Of a stretch of DNA of 64,000 bases, positions 35,253 to 43,432 are shown piece after piece. Source of the DNA: Streptomyces bluensis. Lineage in GTDB: Bacteria; Actinomycetota; Actinomycetes; Streptomycetales; Streptomycetaceae. The notes under the pieces were generated by a model. The model worked only from the letters and a program-made list of their open reading frames with translations, ran no database searches and was not told the DNA's origin. The position numbers were made by a program, and so were the translations under genes. The stretch is from assembly GCF_014650715.1 (NCBI RefSeq), contig NZ_BMVM01000005.1, positions 248,001 to 312,000 on the forward strand. The letters are read 5' to 3'. The first letter of the stretch is position 1. Every line of letters begins with the position of its first letter.

Positions 35253-36523
35253 ACGGTGGTCCCGCAATGAGCGGCGCAGCACGCACGGTGGTCGTCACCG
35301 GATACGGCGCGGTGACCCCCCTGGGCCACACCGTCGACGACACCTGGGCCGCGATGCTGGCCGGCCGCAGCGGCATCGACATCCTGGACGGCGTCGACGT
35401 GACCGGGCTCGGGGTGCGCATCGGCGGCCAGGTCCGCGGGTTCGACCCGGCCCGCTACATGCCGGCGCCGGTCCGGCGGCGCACCGACCCCTACGCCCAG
35501 TACGCCCTCGCGGCGGCGCTGGAGGCGTGCGAGCACGCCAAGCTCGTCGTCGACGAGGAACGGGCCCCGCGGATCGCCGTCGTCATCGGCAGCGGCTACG
35601 GCCCGGTCGCGTCGCTCGGCCGCGCCGTGAACACGCTGCGCGACAAGGGCGCGCGGGCGATCAGCCCGTTCACCCCGATCACCACCGCCATCGACAGTGC
35701 CGCGGGCGAGATCAGCATGCGCCTGGGCACGCAGGGACCGAGCCGGGCCCAGAGCACGGCGTGCGCGAGCGGCTCCGACGCGGTGGGCGCCGCTGTGCGC
35801 ATGATCCGCAGCGGGGACGCCGACACGGTCGTGGCCGGCGGGGCCGACGCCTGCGTCACCCCGATCGACCTCGCCGGCAGCGGCAACGCCCGCGCCCTCT
35901 CGACGCGCAACGACGACCCGGCCGCGGCCTGCCGTCCGTTCGACGCCGACCGCGACGGGTTCGTCATGAGCGAGGGCGCCGCGGTGCTGGTGCTCGAAGC
36001 GGCTGAGACCGCCGCGGCCCGGGGCGCGCCGGTGCTCGCCGAGCTCGCCGGCTACGGCGCGAGCTCCGACGCCCACCACTGGACCGCGCCACACCCGCAG
36101 GGCCGGGGCGCGCGCCTGGCGGTCGAGGCCGCGCTCCGCGACGCCGGGGTGGCGCCGGGCGAGGTGGACTACGTCAACGCCCACGGCACCGGGACCGTGC
36201 TCAACGACGCCGTCGAGATTGCGGTCCTGCGCCAGGTCCTCGGCGAGCGGGTCACCCGCATCCCGGTCAGCTCCACCAAGTCGGTGACCGGGCACATGAT
36301 CGGGGCGGCCGGGGCGGTGGAGCTGGTCACCGCGATCCAGGTCCTGCGCACCGGCACCGTGCCCCCCACAGTGAACTGCCACCACCCGATCGACCCAGAG
36401 ATCAACTTCGTGCCGCACGAGGCGCAGACCCGCGACGGCATGAGGGTGGCCCTGAGCAACTCCTTCGGCTTCGGCGGGCACAACGCGGCCCTCGTTGTCC
36501 GTGCGGCTCCCAGCGCGCTGTGA
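35249..36523 (+). CDS. beta-ketoacyl-ACP synthase (FabF type)
   Basis: A 424-residue KAS II-like enzyme with an intact triad: Cys172 in STACASGSD, His312 in NAHGTGT and His349 in SVTGHMIGAAGA, ending NSFGFGGHNAALVV. It extends acyl-ACP with malonyl-ACP. ATG 35249 overlaps the previous TGA. A second ATG at 35267 follows because an 18-bp segment with the GGTCCCGCAATGA sequence is tandemly duplicated here, so two near-identical starts exist. No chain-length factor partner is present, so it is not a type II aromatic PKS. Confidence 0.95.
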   Translation: MNGGPAMSGAARTVVVTGYGAVTPLGHTVDDTWAAMLAGRSGIDILDGVDVTGLGVRIGGQVRGFDPARYMPAPVRRRTDPYAQYALAAALEACEHAKLVVDEERAPRIAVVIGSGYGPVASLGRAVNTLRDKGARAISPFTPITTAIDSAAGEISMRLGTQGPSRAQSTACASGSDAVGAAVRMIRSGDADTVVAGGADACVTPIDLAGSGNARALSTRNDDPAAACRPFDADRDGFVMSEGAAVLVLEAAETAAARGAPVLAELAGYGASSDAHHWTAPHPQGRGARLAVEAALRDAGVAPGEVDYVNAHGTGTVLNDAVEIAVLRQVLGERVTRIPVSSTKSVTGHMIGAAGAVELVTAIQVLRTGTVPPTVNCHHPIDPEINFVPHEAQTRDGMRVALSNSFGFGGHNAALVVRAAPSAL

Positions 36524-36727
36524 CCCCCGACGTCCCGCACGACCGATAGGTCCCGCCCCGTACGTGCACCCGGCCCGACGGCGACACGATCGAGTCGGCG
36601 CCCCGGGGCGTGGTGATGGCCCATCACCCCACGGCTACGGCGGGCCGAGCTGTCCTACGCGGCCCAAGTGGCGATCCGTCCGTGACCGCAATTCGCATCC
36701 AGTAACTCAGGGAAGGAAACACAGCAG

Positions 36728-36967
36728 GTGGCGACGAACGAGGAAATCCTGGCCGATCTCGGCGAGATCATCGAGGAGATCGCTGGTGTAGCGGCGGCCG
36801 ATGTGACCCCGGAGAAGTCCTTCGTGGACGACCTGGACATCGACTCGCTGTCCTTGGTGGAGATCGTGGTCCAGGCCGAGGACAAGTTCGGGGTCAAGAT
36901 CCCGGACGACGAGATGGCCAACACGGTCAACGACGCGGTCCGCTACATCGCGGCCAACCAGAGCTGA
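36728..36967 (+). CDS. acyl carrier protein
   Basis: A 79-residue acidic four-helix ACP. The phosphopantetheine Ser is Ser40 in DIDSLSLVE, and FGVKIPDDEM is the typical helix II-III loop. The GTG start at 36728 follows GGAAGGAAAC. About 200 bases separate it from the ketosynthase, without another gene. It is most likely the dedicated carrier for the cluster's acyl chain. Confidence 0.95.
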   Translation: MATNEEILADLGEIIEEIAGVAAADVTPEKSFVDDLDIDSLSLVEIVVQAEDKFGVKIPDDEMANTVNDAVRYIAANQS

Positions 36968-36970
36968 CCG

Positions 36971-37559
36971 GTGGAGCCCCGGCCCGCCCCGGGCACCGGC
37001 GCGCTGCGCTCCTGGAGCGACCCCGGCGCCTCGTGCGACACGCTCCACGTCGAGTGCACGCGCGAGGGGGACATGCTCTCCCTCGACGTCGTCGGCGGCG
37101 ACGACCTCCTCGGCGCAGAACCCGTCTGCGAGCCGGCCCGGGGAATCTGCGCCCCTTGCCCGGTGCCCGAGCACTCGGCCGCGCCCGCCGCCGACTGGTG
37201 GCACGCCTCGCACGGGTGGGTCCACCCGGGCCGGCCGGCCCGCCCGCCCGGTACGTGCGGAGCACGTCGCCCCGGAGGTCACCGCACCGGTGCCGCGCAC
37301 CCCGGCGGAGCACGTCCTCGCCGGGGCGGTCACCTCGGCACTGGCCGTCCCGCCTGCCGCGCCGGTGGCCATGAACGCGAGCCTCGCCGACCACGGAGGA
37401 GACCCGCTCGTGGTCCCCCGTGCGCTCGAAGCCCTCGCACGCGCCGGGCTCACCGGCCTCGTCGCCGACGAGTTCGACGGACCGGCCTCACCGGGGCACC
37501 TCGCCACGGCGCTGGAGCCCCTCCCCATCCCGTGCCCCCCGCCCAGGAGACAGCACACC
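36971..37559 (+). pseudogene. unrecognised gene with apparent frameshift
   Basis: Three bases after the ACP stop, a GTG opens a frame with coding-like content for about 95 codons (SWSDPGASCDTLHVECTREG, then LLGAEPVCEPARGICAPCPVPE, then DWWHASHGWVHPG). Near 37250 this frame becomes Arg/Gly-rich noise. The coding signal moves to the frame of the next gene (AEHVAPEVTAPVPRTPAEHVL, then VVPRALEALARAGLTGLVADEFDG), which stays open into the alpha-oxoamine synthase. So a roughly 195-codon gene, or an N-terminal domain of the next protein, is frameshifted in biology or in the assembly. It contains six Cys. I do not recognise the family. Confidence 0.45.
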
Positions 37560-38798
37560 ATGACCAGTACGCCGCACCTCACCGACCGCCTCGCCCCATG
37601 GTCGTTCGCGGAGTTCGTCGACGCGAGCGGTTACGAGATGGTCTCCCGCCCGCCGGTGGTCGACGGCGTCGTCGGGCCCACAATCGTCCGCGACGGCCGC
37701 GAGCTGGTGAACTTCGCGAGTATCAATTTTCTCAACCTGGGACGGCGCCTCTCGCTGACCCGCGAGTTCACCGACGCAGCCCACACGTACGGCCTGACCA
37801 CCGGCGGCTCCCGGATGACCCAGGGCATCTGCCGCCCGCACCAGGCGCTGGAGGAGTCCATCGCCCGGCAAACCGGCAAGGAGCGGGCCATCAGCTTCGC
37901 GACCGGGCTGCTGGCCAACGTCGGCTTCGTGCACGCCATGAGCCACTCCGCCCGGTTCGACACCACGCTGCAGGTGCACAACCGCGACACCGTCTTCGTG
38001 CTCGACCGGGACTCCCACTGGAGCATCTGGAAAGCCGTCGAGGGCCTCGGGTACGGACGCTCCGTCCACGCGTTCCGGCACAACGACGTCGCTGACCTGG
38101 CCCGCGTCCTCGACCGCGTCCGCTCGAACAAGATCGTGGTGATCATCGAGAGCGTCTACTCGGCCGACGGCTCGATGGCGCCGGTGATGGAACTGCTCGA
38201 CGAGTGCGACCGCCACGGCGCGATCACCATGGTCGACGACGCGAACGGCTTCATGCTCTACGGGCCGCCCCACCGGCCCTTCGCCGCGGAGTACGCCGCG
38301 ATACGGGAGCGGGCCGACTTCGTCATGGTCTCGCTGTCCAAGGCCGTCGGACTGGAAGGCGGTGCCCTCGCCGGGCCGGCGCACGCCATCGACGCGTTCG
38401 AGGTGCTCTCCGGCACCTCGATGTTCACCGCCGCCATCCAGCCACCCACCGCCCACGTCGCCGAGCGCACCATCCACGCCCTGGAGAGTGACCCGTCGAT
38501 CGTCGACGACTACCTGGCGCGGGCCGACCGGTTGCGCGCCGACATGCACGAGAGGGGCGTGCCGACCACCCCGGCCGAGTCCTACATGCTCTCGGTGCCG
38601 ATCGGCGACGACGACGCGGCGCTGACGATGCGCGAGTGGTTCGTCGAGGACGGCTACCTCGTGCCGGTCTTCTGCTACCCGGCGGTCCCCCGAAATCAGG
38701 CGCTGCTGCGCCTGATCCCGCACGCCGGCCACACCGAGGAGCAGATCGACGGCTTCCTGCACACCCTCGTGACCTACCGCCGGCGCCTGGGCCTCTGA
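37560..38798 (+). CDS. alpha-oxoamine synthase (AONS/KAPA-synthase-like PLP enzyme)
   Basis: A 412-residue fold-type I PLP enzyme. The Schiff-base Lys is Lys261 in VSLSKAVGLEGGAL, the stacking His is His153 in DRDSHWS, and Asp226 pairs with the pyridine N. The canonical DEAH reads DDAN, so the His near O3' is Asn229. The family condenses an acyl-CoA or acyl-ACP with glycine, serine, alanine or a similar amino acid to give an alpha-aminoketone. With an ACP and KS next door, an acyl-ACP donor is likely. ATG 37560 has AGGAGA nine bases upstream, but the frame is open upstream (see 36971). Confidence 0.88.
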   Translation: MTSTPHLTDRLAPWSFAEFVDASGYEMVSRPPVVDGVVGPTIVRDGRELVNFASINFLNLGRRLSLTREFTDAAHTYGLTTGGSRMTQGICRPHQALEESIARQTGKERAISFATGLLANVGFVHAMSHSARFDTTLQVHNRDTVFVLDRDSHWSIWKAVEGLGYGRSVHAFRHNDVADLARVLDRVRSNKIVVIIESVYSADGSMAPVMELLDECDRHGAITMVDDANGFMLYGPPHRPFAAEYAAIRERADFVMVSLSKAVGLEGGALAGPAHAIDAFEVLSGTSMFTAAIQPPTAHVAERTIHALESDPSIVDDYLARADRLRADMHERGVPTTPAESYMLSVPIGDDDAALTMREWFVEDGYLVPVFCYPAVPRNQALLRLIPHAGHTEEQIDGFLHTLVTYRRRLGL

Positions 38799-38842
38799 CG
38801 TTCTCACATCCGACCGCGCCCCCCCGACGACCGAGGATTCCC

Positions 38843-38989
38843 ATGACCGTCATGAGCAGCAGCACCTACACAACCAACACGATCGACAAAACCGAGGCCG
38901 GCGCGCGGACCGTGCACGAGCTCGCCCCTCCGCCGGGCTGCTCGTACTGGTGGGCGCGCCCGATGGCCGTCGTTGCCGCGGTCAAGTGA
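38843..38989 (+). CDS. 48-residue small ORF inside the biosynthetic operon
   Basis: Starts ATG at 38843 after GAGG, and ends at a TGA overlapping the GTG of the MaoC gene (GTGA), the same coupling seen elsewhere in this operon. The peptide begins with a Ser/Thr-rich stretch (MSSSTYTTNT), has a charged middle, then PPPGCSYWWARP and a short hydrophobic tail ending in Lys. It is too small for an enzyme. Options are a small subunit, a membrane-associated peptide, a translational relay, or a remnant. No RiPP-modifying enzyme is adjacent, so a precursor peptide is unlikely though not excluded. Confidence 0.5.
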   Translation: MTVMSSSTYTTNTIDKTEAGARTVHELAPPPGCSYWWARPMAVVAAVK

Positions 38990-39453
38990 GCCGGGCCGGT
39001 CTCCCCCTGGTGCTCACGACCGCGGAGCTGCCCGATCACGTGGGACGGATGCTGGGCACCAGCGAGGACCACCGGATCGACCAGGACCGCGTGGACGCAT
39101 TCGCCCGGGTCACCGGGGACGACCAGTGGATCCACGTCGACCCCGAACGGGCCGGCCCCGTCGGGGGCACGATCGCCCACGGGCATCTGCTGCTGTCGCT
39201 GATCCCGGTCATGTCCACGGAGGCGTTCACCGTCACCGACGCGCTGCGGACGGTGAACCACAGTCTCGACGGCGTGCGCTTCCGCGCGCCGGTGCCCACC
39301 GGCGGCGTGGTCCGCGGCCACTTCCGCCTCACCGACGCGCGGCCCCGGGCCCGCGCCTGGTACGAGCTCGTCCTCGGGGTCGAGATCGAGCTGCTCGACG
39401 GGCCGGTGGTGTGCCGCGCCAAGCAGACCTACCTGTGCGCGCTGCGCACGTGA
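38986..39453 (+). CDS. MaoC-like (R)-hydratase/dehydratase
   Basis: A 155-residue hot-dog protein. The MaoC active-site motif is VTGDDQWIHVDPERA (Asp and His five residues apart), followed by GGTIAHGHLLLSLIP. It dehydrates 3-hydroxyacyl thioesters or hydrates enoyl ones. The GTG start at 38986 overlaps the stop of the 48-residue ORF. In the cluster it supplies the dehydration step between the reductases FabG/SDR and FabI. Confidence 0.92.
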   Translation: MSRAGLPLVLTTAELPDHVGRMLGTSEDHRIDQDRVDAFARVTGDDQWIHVDPERAGPVGGTIAHGHLLLSLIPVMSTEAFTVTDALRTVNHSLDGVRFRAPVPTGGVVRGHFRLTDARPRARAWYELVLGVEIELLDGPVVCRAKQTYLCALRT

Positions 39454-39485
39454 CCGCTTCCCCGGCGGGGAGCAAGGAGGAAACC

Positions 39486-40247
39486 ATGGACTCGACGGAC
39501 ACCCCGGTGGCCCTCGTCACCGGCGGCACCAGCGGGATCGGTCTGGCCACAGCTCGCCTACTGAGCGAACACGGGCACACCGTCGCGGTGTGCGGGCGTG
39601 ACCAGCAGCGTCTCGACCGAGCCGCTCGCGAGCTCCCCCGTGCGCACGCCGTACGCGCCGACCTGGCCAAGTGGGAGGCCGCCGCGGCAGCGGTGGCGGA
39701 GGTGGTGTCCACCTTCGGTCGGCTCGACGTGCTGGTGAACGCGCACGGTGTGGTCGGCAAGCCCGGACCCGTGGCGGACCTGCCGGCCGCCGAATGGGAT
39801 GACGTACTCGGCACGAACCTGATGGGGGCGATCGCGACGACCGTCGCCGCGGTCCCCGCGCTGCGGCGTACCCGAGGGGCCGTGGTGCACGTGGCGTCGA
39901 TCAGCGCGATCCAGGCCGCCCCGCTGACGGCGCCCTACGGAGTGTCGAAGGCGGGCCTGGTCGCGTTCACCAAGCACGCCGCCGCCGACCTCGCCGAGTT
40001 CGGCATCCGGGTCAACGCGGTGCTGCCCGGGTGGGTCCGGACCCCGCCGGCAGTGGCGTACTTCGAGGAGATCGGCCGGCCCGAGGGTCCGACGGAAGGG
40101 AACTTCCTGGGGCGCGTCGCCGAGCCCGTCGAGATCGCGGAGGTGATCGCCTTCCTGGCCTCTCCGAAGGCCAGCTTCATCACCGGTGAGGCCGTCGTCG
40201 CCGACGGCGGGGACTGGATCAAGATGGCCGACGGGGAGTCGGGGTGA
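39486..40247 (+). CDS. short-chain dehydrogenase/reductase
   Basis: A 253-residue classical SDR. It has TGGTSGIGLATARLL at the N-terminus, NAHG at the beta-4 motif (variant of NNAG), Ser in VASISAI and YGVSKAG for YxxxK, ending ITGEAVVADGG. CGRD after beta-2 favours NADP(H). AAGGAGG lies five bases before the ATG. It probably reduces a keto group in the product. It is distinct from the FabG two genes on, so two ketoreduction steps are possible. Confidence 0.92.
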   Translation: MDSTDTPVALVTGGTSGIGLATARLLSEHGHTVAVCGRDQQRLDRAARELPRAHAVRADLAKWEAAAAAVAEVVSTFGRLDVLVNAHGVVGKPGPVADLPAAEWDDVLGTNLMGAIATTVAAVPALRRTRGAVVHVASISAIQAAPLTAPYGVSKAGLVAFTKHAAADLAEFGIRVNAVLPGWVRTPPAVAYFEEIGRPEGPTEGNFLGRVAEPVEIAEVIAFLASPKASFITGEAVVADGGDWIKMADGESG

Positions 40248-40375
40248 CCCGGCCGTGAACGCGGAGGCACGCCTGGCCGGCCCTGTGTGCGGGTCGGCAG
40301 GCGTCCTTCGGTGCCTCCCCGACCTACCGGCCGCCGCCCTCCGAGACATGCGCAAGACAGCCGCAGGAGGATTGC

Positions 40376-41167
40376 ATGGAAAACTCCAGGATCAGTACGT
40401 TACTTGGACTGCATTACGACTTCCTTCTGGGAATGTTCTGCTCCGATCGACACGTGACTCCGCTCGGGCACCTCGTTCTGAGCGATCTCATCGCAGACCC
40501 CTACTACAACTTCTTTTGTCCCCATGCCGATTTCGACCTGTCCTCTCTCGGTTCAATGAGTGAAAAATTGCCCGATCGAGGCCGGCAGCCGGCATTGTAT
40601 GTGACCCCCCTCTCCTCCGTCAGGCAAGGCGAGCTTGCCGACTTCTCTCAGTACGCATGCGACTCTTGGATGCTGCGTGAGGCAAGGCCGCAGGAAAACG
40701 CCAATGACGCAACTGGCATCGAGATAGTGAGCATAACCGGCGAAATGCGGGAAGAGTTCTTATCCGCGTTTTCCTCGGCGTACTCCAGCGAAGATGCCGT
40801 GGATCTGTACGGGCCGCTGGATGAAAGCTACATCCATGCCTTGAGGCGCAGCTTCGAGGTTACTGGCTCGACGTATGAGAAATTCTATCTACTCGCGAAG
40901 GCCGGCGGGAGAGCCGTCGGTGTGACCATCCTGCTGGTGGCTGGCCCTTACGCAGGGGTCTATGCCGTTGGAACGGTGGCCGATGCACGCCGTAAAGGTG
41001 TGGGCCGCGCTCTCATGAGTGAGTGCTCACGTCTTGCGTACGCAGCCGGCGCCAAAATCCTTTTTCTTCAGACGGAAGCGGGATCCAAGGCGGAAAAGTG
41101 GTACCAAAAGCTGGGCTACAGTCACGAATTCTATGGCACCTGTTATGTATCCGCGGCGCCTCAGTGA
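40376..41167 (+). CDS. GNAT-family N-acetyltransferase, low-GC
   Basis: A 263-residue protein. The C-terminal half is a GNAT domain with the acetyl-CoA loop ARRKGVGRALM and ending KWYQKLGYSHEFYGT. The N-terminal ~130 residues are of unknown type. The base composition is clearly lower in GC than its neighbours, and codon use is atypical, with two TTA codons (40400, 40760). This marks recent acquisition and bldA dependence. It may acylate the amino group made by the alpha-oxoamine synthase, as a tailoring or self-protection step (inference). Confidence 0.88.
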   Translation: MENSRISTLLGLHYDFLLGMFCSDRHVTPLGHLVLSDLIADPYYNFFCPHADFDLSSLGSMSEKLPDRGRQPALYVTPLSSVRQGELADFSQYACDSWMLREARPQENANDATGIEIVSITGEMREEFLSAFSSAYSSEDAVDLYGPLDESYIHALRRSFEVTGSTYEKFYLLAKAGGRAVGVTILLVAGPYAGVYAVGTVADARRKGVGRALMSECSRLAYAAGAKILFLQTEAGSKAEKWYQKLGYSHEFYGTCYVSAAPQ

Positions 41168-41201
41168 ATTTCACCGGATGGCGGGACTGGAGGAATCGAA
41201 A

Positions 41202-41906
41202 GTGGCACGGTCGGTATTGGTCACGGGTGGTAACCGTGGCATCGGTCTGGCGATCGCGCGGGCGTTCGCCGATCAGGGAGACAAAGTCGCGGTGACCCAC
41301 CGCGGCTCGAACGCACCGGACGGAATGCTGGGCGTCACCTGCGACGTGACCGACCCGGAACAGGTCGATGCGGCGTTCGCCGAGGTCGAAGAGGCGCACG
41401 GTCCGGTCGAGATCCTGGTGTCCAACGCCGGCATCACCGACGACACTTTGCTGCTGCGGATGAGTGAGGAACAGTTCACCCGCGTGCTCGACGCCAACCT
41501 GACCGGCTCGTTCCGCGTCGCCAAGCGTGCCACCCGCTGCATGCTCCGCAAGCGCTGGGGCCGGCTGGTGTTCATCTCGTCGGTCGTGGGCCTGTCGGGC
41601 AGCGCCGGTCAGGCGAACTACGCGGCGAGCAAGGCCGGCGTCGTCGGCTTCGCCCGTTCACTCGCCCATGAACTCGGCAGCCGCAACATCACGTCGAACG
41701 TGATCAACCCCGGTTTCGTGGCCACCGAGATGACCGCGGTCCTGCCCGACGAACGCAAGCAGGAAACCCTGGGCCAGGTCCCCCTCGGCCGTTACGCGGA
41801 CACCACGGAGGTCGCGGCGGCCGCCACGTTCCTCGCTTCCGACGCGGCCTCCTATATCACCGGCGCGGTGCTGCCGGTCGACGGCGGCCTTGGAATGGGC
41901 CACTGA
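41202..41906 (+). CDS. fabG: 3-oxoacyl-ACP reductase (FabG)
   Basis: A 234-residue FabG: VLVTGGNRGIGLAIARAFAD, VSNAGIT, ISSVVGL, YAASKAGV and the ending ITGAVLPVDGGLGMGH. The GTG at 41202 has GGAGGA about eight bases upstream; the longer frame is not similar to FabG. It is followed by fabI, the order found for the primary fabG-fabI (mabA-inhA) pair of actinomycetes. Here the pair sits in a secondary-metabolite locus and seems to be an extra copy. Confidence 0.93.
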   Translation: MARSVLVTGGNRGIGLAIARAFADQGDKVAVTHRGSNAPDGMLGVTCDVTDPEQVDAAFAEVEEAHGPVEILVSNAGITDDTLLLRMSEEQFTRVLDANLTGSFRVAKRATRCMLRKRWGRLVFISSVVGLSGSAGQANYAASKAGVVGFARSLAHELGSRNITSNVINPGFVATEMTAVLPDERKQETLGQVPLGRYADTTEVAAAATFLASDAASYITGAVLPVDGGLGMGH

Positions 41907-41932
41907 GCCACTGCTATTCAAAGGGAGAGATT

Positions 41933-42700
41933 GTGACGGGTCTGCTCGACGGCAAGCGGCTGCTGATCACCGGCGTGCTCACGGGCGCCTCGATCGCCTT
42001 CCACGTGGCGCGCATCGCGCAGGAGCAGGGAGCTGAGGTGGTGCTCACCGGATTCGGCAGGCTCAGGCTGGTCGAGCGGATCGCCAAGCGTCTGCCCGCA
42101 CCCGCCTCGGTGATCGAACTGGATGTCACCAACTCCGAGCACCTTGAGTCACTGTCGGGCAAGGTGTCCGAGCACGTATCCGGTTTGGACGGTGTAGTGC
42201 ACTCGATCGGGTTCGCTCCGGCTTCTTGCCTCGGTAATCCATTCCTGGAGGCTCCTTGGGAGGATGTCGCCACCACCGTTCACGTTTCTGCCTATTCGTT
42301 CATGTCTTTGACGCGCGCTGTTCTTCCGCTGCTCAGTGAAGGGGCTTCGGTGGTGGGGATGGACTTCGACGCACGGCAGGCCTGGCCCGCTTACAACTGG
42401 ATGGGGGTTGCCAAGGCCGGTCTGGAGTCCGTCACCCGGTACCTGGCCAAGGAGTTGGGGCCCGAGCAGATTCGGGTGAACCTTGTCGCCGCTGGTCCCG
42501 TTCGGACTGTGGCCGCCAAGTCCATTCCTGGGTCCGATGACATTGAGGAGCAGTGGGGGTCTCGGGCTCCTCTCGGGTGGAAGGTCGATGACCCTGAACC
42601 CGTTGGCAAGTCCGTTTGCGCTCTTCTTTCCGACTGGTTGCCTGCTACAACTGGGTCCATGATCTGGGCGGATGGCGGGTTTCACGCCGTGGGTATGTAG
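41933..42700 (+). CDS. fabI: enoyl-ACP reductase (FabI), InhA-like
   Basis: A 255-residue FabI. MTGLLDGKRLLITGVLTGASIAFHVARIAQEQGAEVVLTGF and MDFDARQAWPAYNWMGVAK (Tyr-x6-Lys) are recalled as closer to mycobacterial InhA than to the Streptomyces housekeeping enzyme. RAPLGWKVDDPEPVGKSVCALLSDWLPATTG also follows InhA, although InhA's long substrate-binding loop is shortened. The second half has many T-ending codons, unlike the first half. It may serve the pathway's acyl chain or be a resistant target copy. GTG start with GGGAGAG nearby. It is convergent with the sigma-factor gene. Confidence 0.93.
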   Translation: MTGLLDGKRLLITGVLTGASIAFHVARIAQEQGAEVVLTGFGRLRLVERIAKRLPAPASVIELDVTNSEHLESLSGKVSEHVSGLDGVVHSIGFAPASCLGNPFLEAPWEDVATTVHVSAYSFMSLTRAVLPLLSEGASVVGMDFDARQAWPAYNWMGVAKAGLESVTRYLAKELGPEQIRVNLVAAGPVRTVAAKSIPGSDDIEEQWGSRAPLGWKVDDPEPVGKSVCALLSDWLPATTGSMIWADGGFHAVGM

Positions 42701-42751
42701 CTTTGCCGTTGGCGCCGCCTACGCCCGACCAGCCCCACGCAGGGCGGGTAC

Positions 42752-43432
42752 CTACGTCGCGAAACCGGACTCGGTGTCGACATGGAGTACCTTCTGGAGT
42801 TGCTGAATCGCGTTATGGCATCGAGATTTCACGGTGCCGGGGGGAATGCCCAGCATGGTCGCCACATCATTCACGATGTGGCCCTGGATGTAGACCGCGA
42901 CGACTGCGGCTCGGTGTTTCGGGGACAGACACGACAACATGTCATTGACGACCGCCTCTGATTCGATGGCCTCGAAGGCCCGGTGGCCATCAAGAGCGGT
43001 GTTGACGGTAGCCTGCGGCCCCTCCAGGTCCAGTTCCGTGGCCAAGTTCACCTCGGACGGTCTGGCGCGGACCCGGCGATGTCGATCGACCACGATGTTC
43101 CGGGCTACTTTCCGCAGCCATGGCGTCAACGACCGCCCAGGTTTGTGCACCTCAGGGTGCTGCCATAACCGGAGTGTGGTCTCCTGAGCCACGTCTTCCG
43201 CCGTGTGGATGTCGCCGTCAAGCAGGTGACTGACGTAATGCACGATCTCGGCGCGATGGATGAGCCATTGTTCGGCCGACAACTCGACGGTGTGCTCCGG
43301 ATCGGACTCCTGGCCCTGCTCGGCGATCTCGGCTTCCCCCTGGGCATCGCATGATTTCGCAGTGAGACTGTTGCCGGCTTGGTGGTGAACGTCAGAAGAC
43401 TTCTCTGCCTGTGCTGGTGGGCGCGTCGCCAC
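42752..43432 (-). CDS. ECF-family RNA polymerase sigma factor
   Basis: About 226 residues. Region 2 is HIAEDVAQ-like (TAEDVAQETTLRLWQHPEV, then WLRKVARNIVVDRHRR). Region 4 is LSPKHRAAVVAVYIQGHIVNDVATMLGIPPGTVKSRCHNAIQQL. The GTG at about 43432 has AAGGGAG before it. The upstream extension to 43537 is low-complexity. No anti-sigma gene adjoins. One TTA codon (at 43166-43168 on the plus strand) lies in LRLWQ. It is convergent with fabI and is a candidate pathway regulator. Confidence 0.88.
   Translation of the reverse strand: MATRPPAQAEKSSDVHHQAGNSLTAKSCDAQGEAEIAEQGQESDPEHTVELSAEQWLIHRAEIVHYVSHLLDGDIHTAEDVAQETTLRLWQHPEVHKPGRSLTPWLRKVARNIVVDRHRRVRARPSEVNLATELDLEGPQATVNTALDGHRAFEAIESEAVVNDMLSCLSPKHRAAVVAVYIQGHIVNDVATMLGIPPGTVKSRCHNAIQQLQKVLHVDTESGFAT

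Noticed and set aside
34763..36523. Type II aromatic polyketide (minimal PKS) cluster
   Set aside because: There is only one ketosynthase, no chain-length factor, cyclase or aromatase; the KS is FabF-like.
37290..37559. N-terminal extension of the alpha-oxoamine synthase
   Set aside because: AGGAGA and the family start support ATG 37560; the extension is treated as part of the frameshifted upstream gene, although a true fusion is not excluded.
38843..38989. 48-residue ORF as a RiPP precursor
   Set aside because: No adjacent maturase, cyclase or radical-SAM gene; the leader/core pattern is not evident. The ORF itself is retained.
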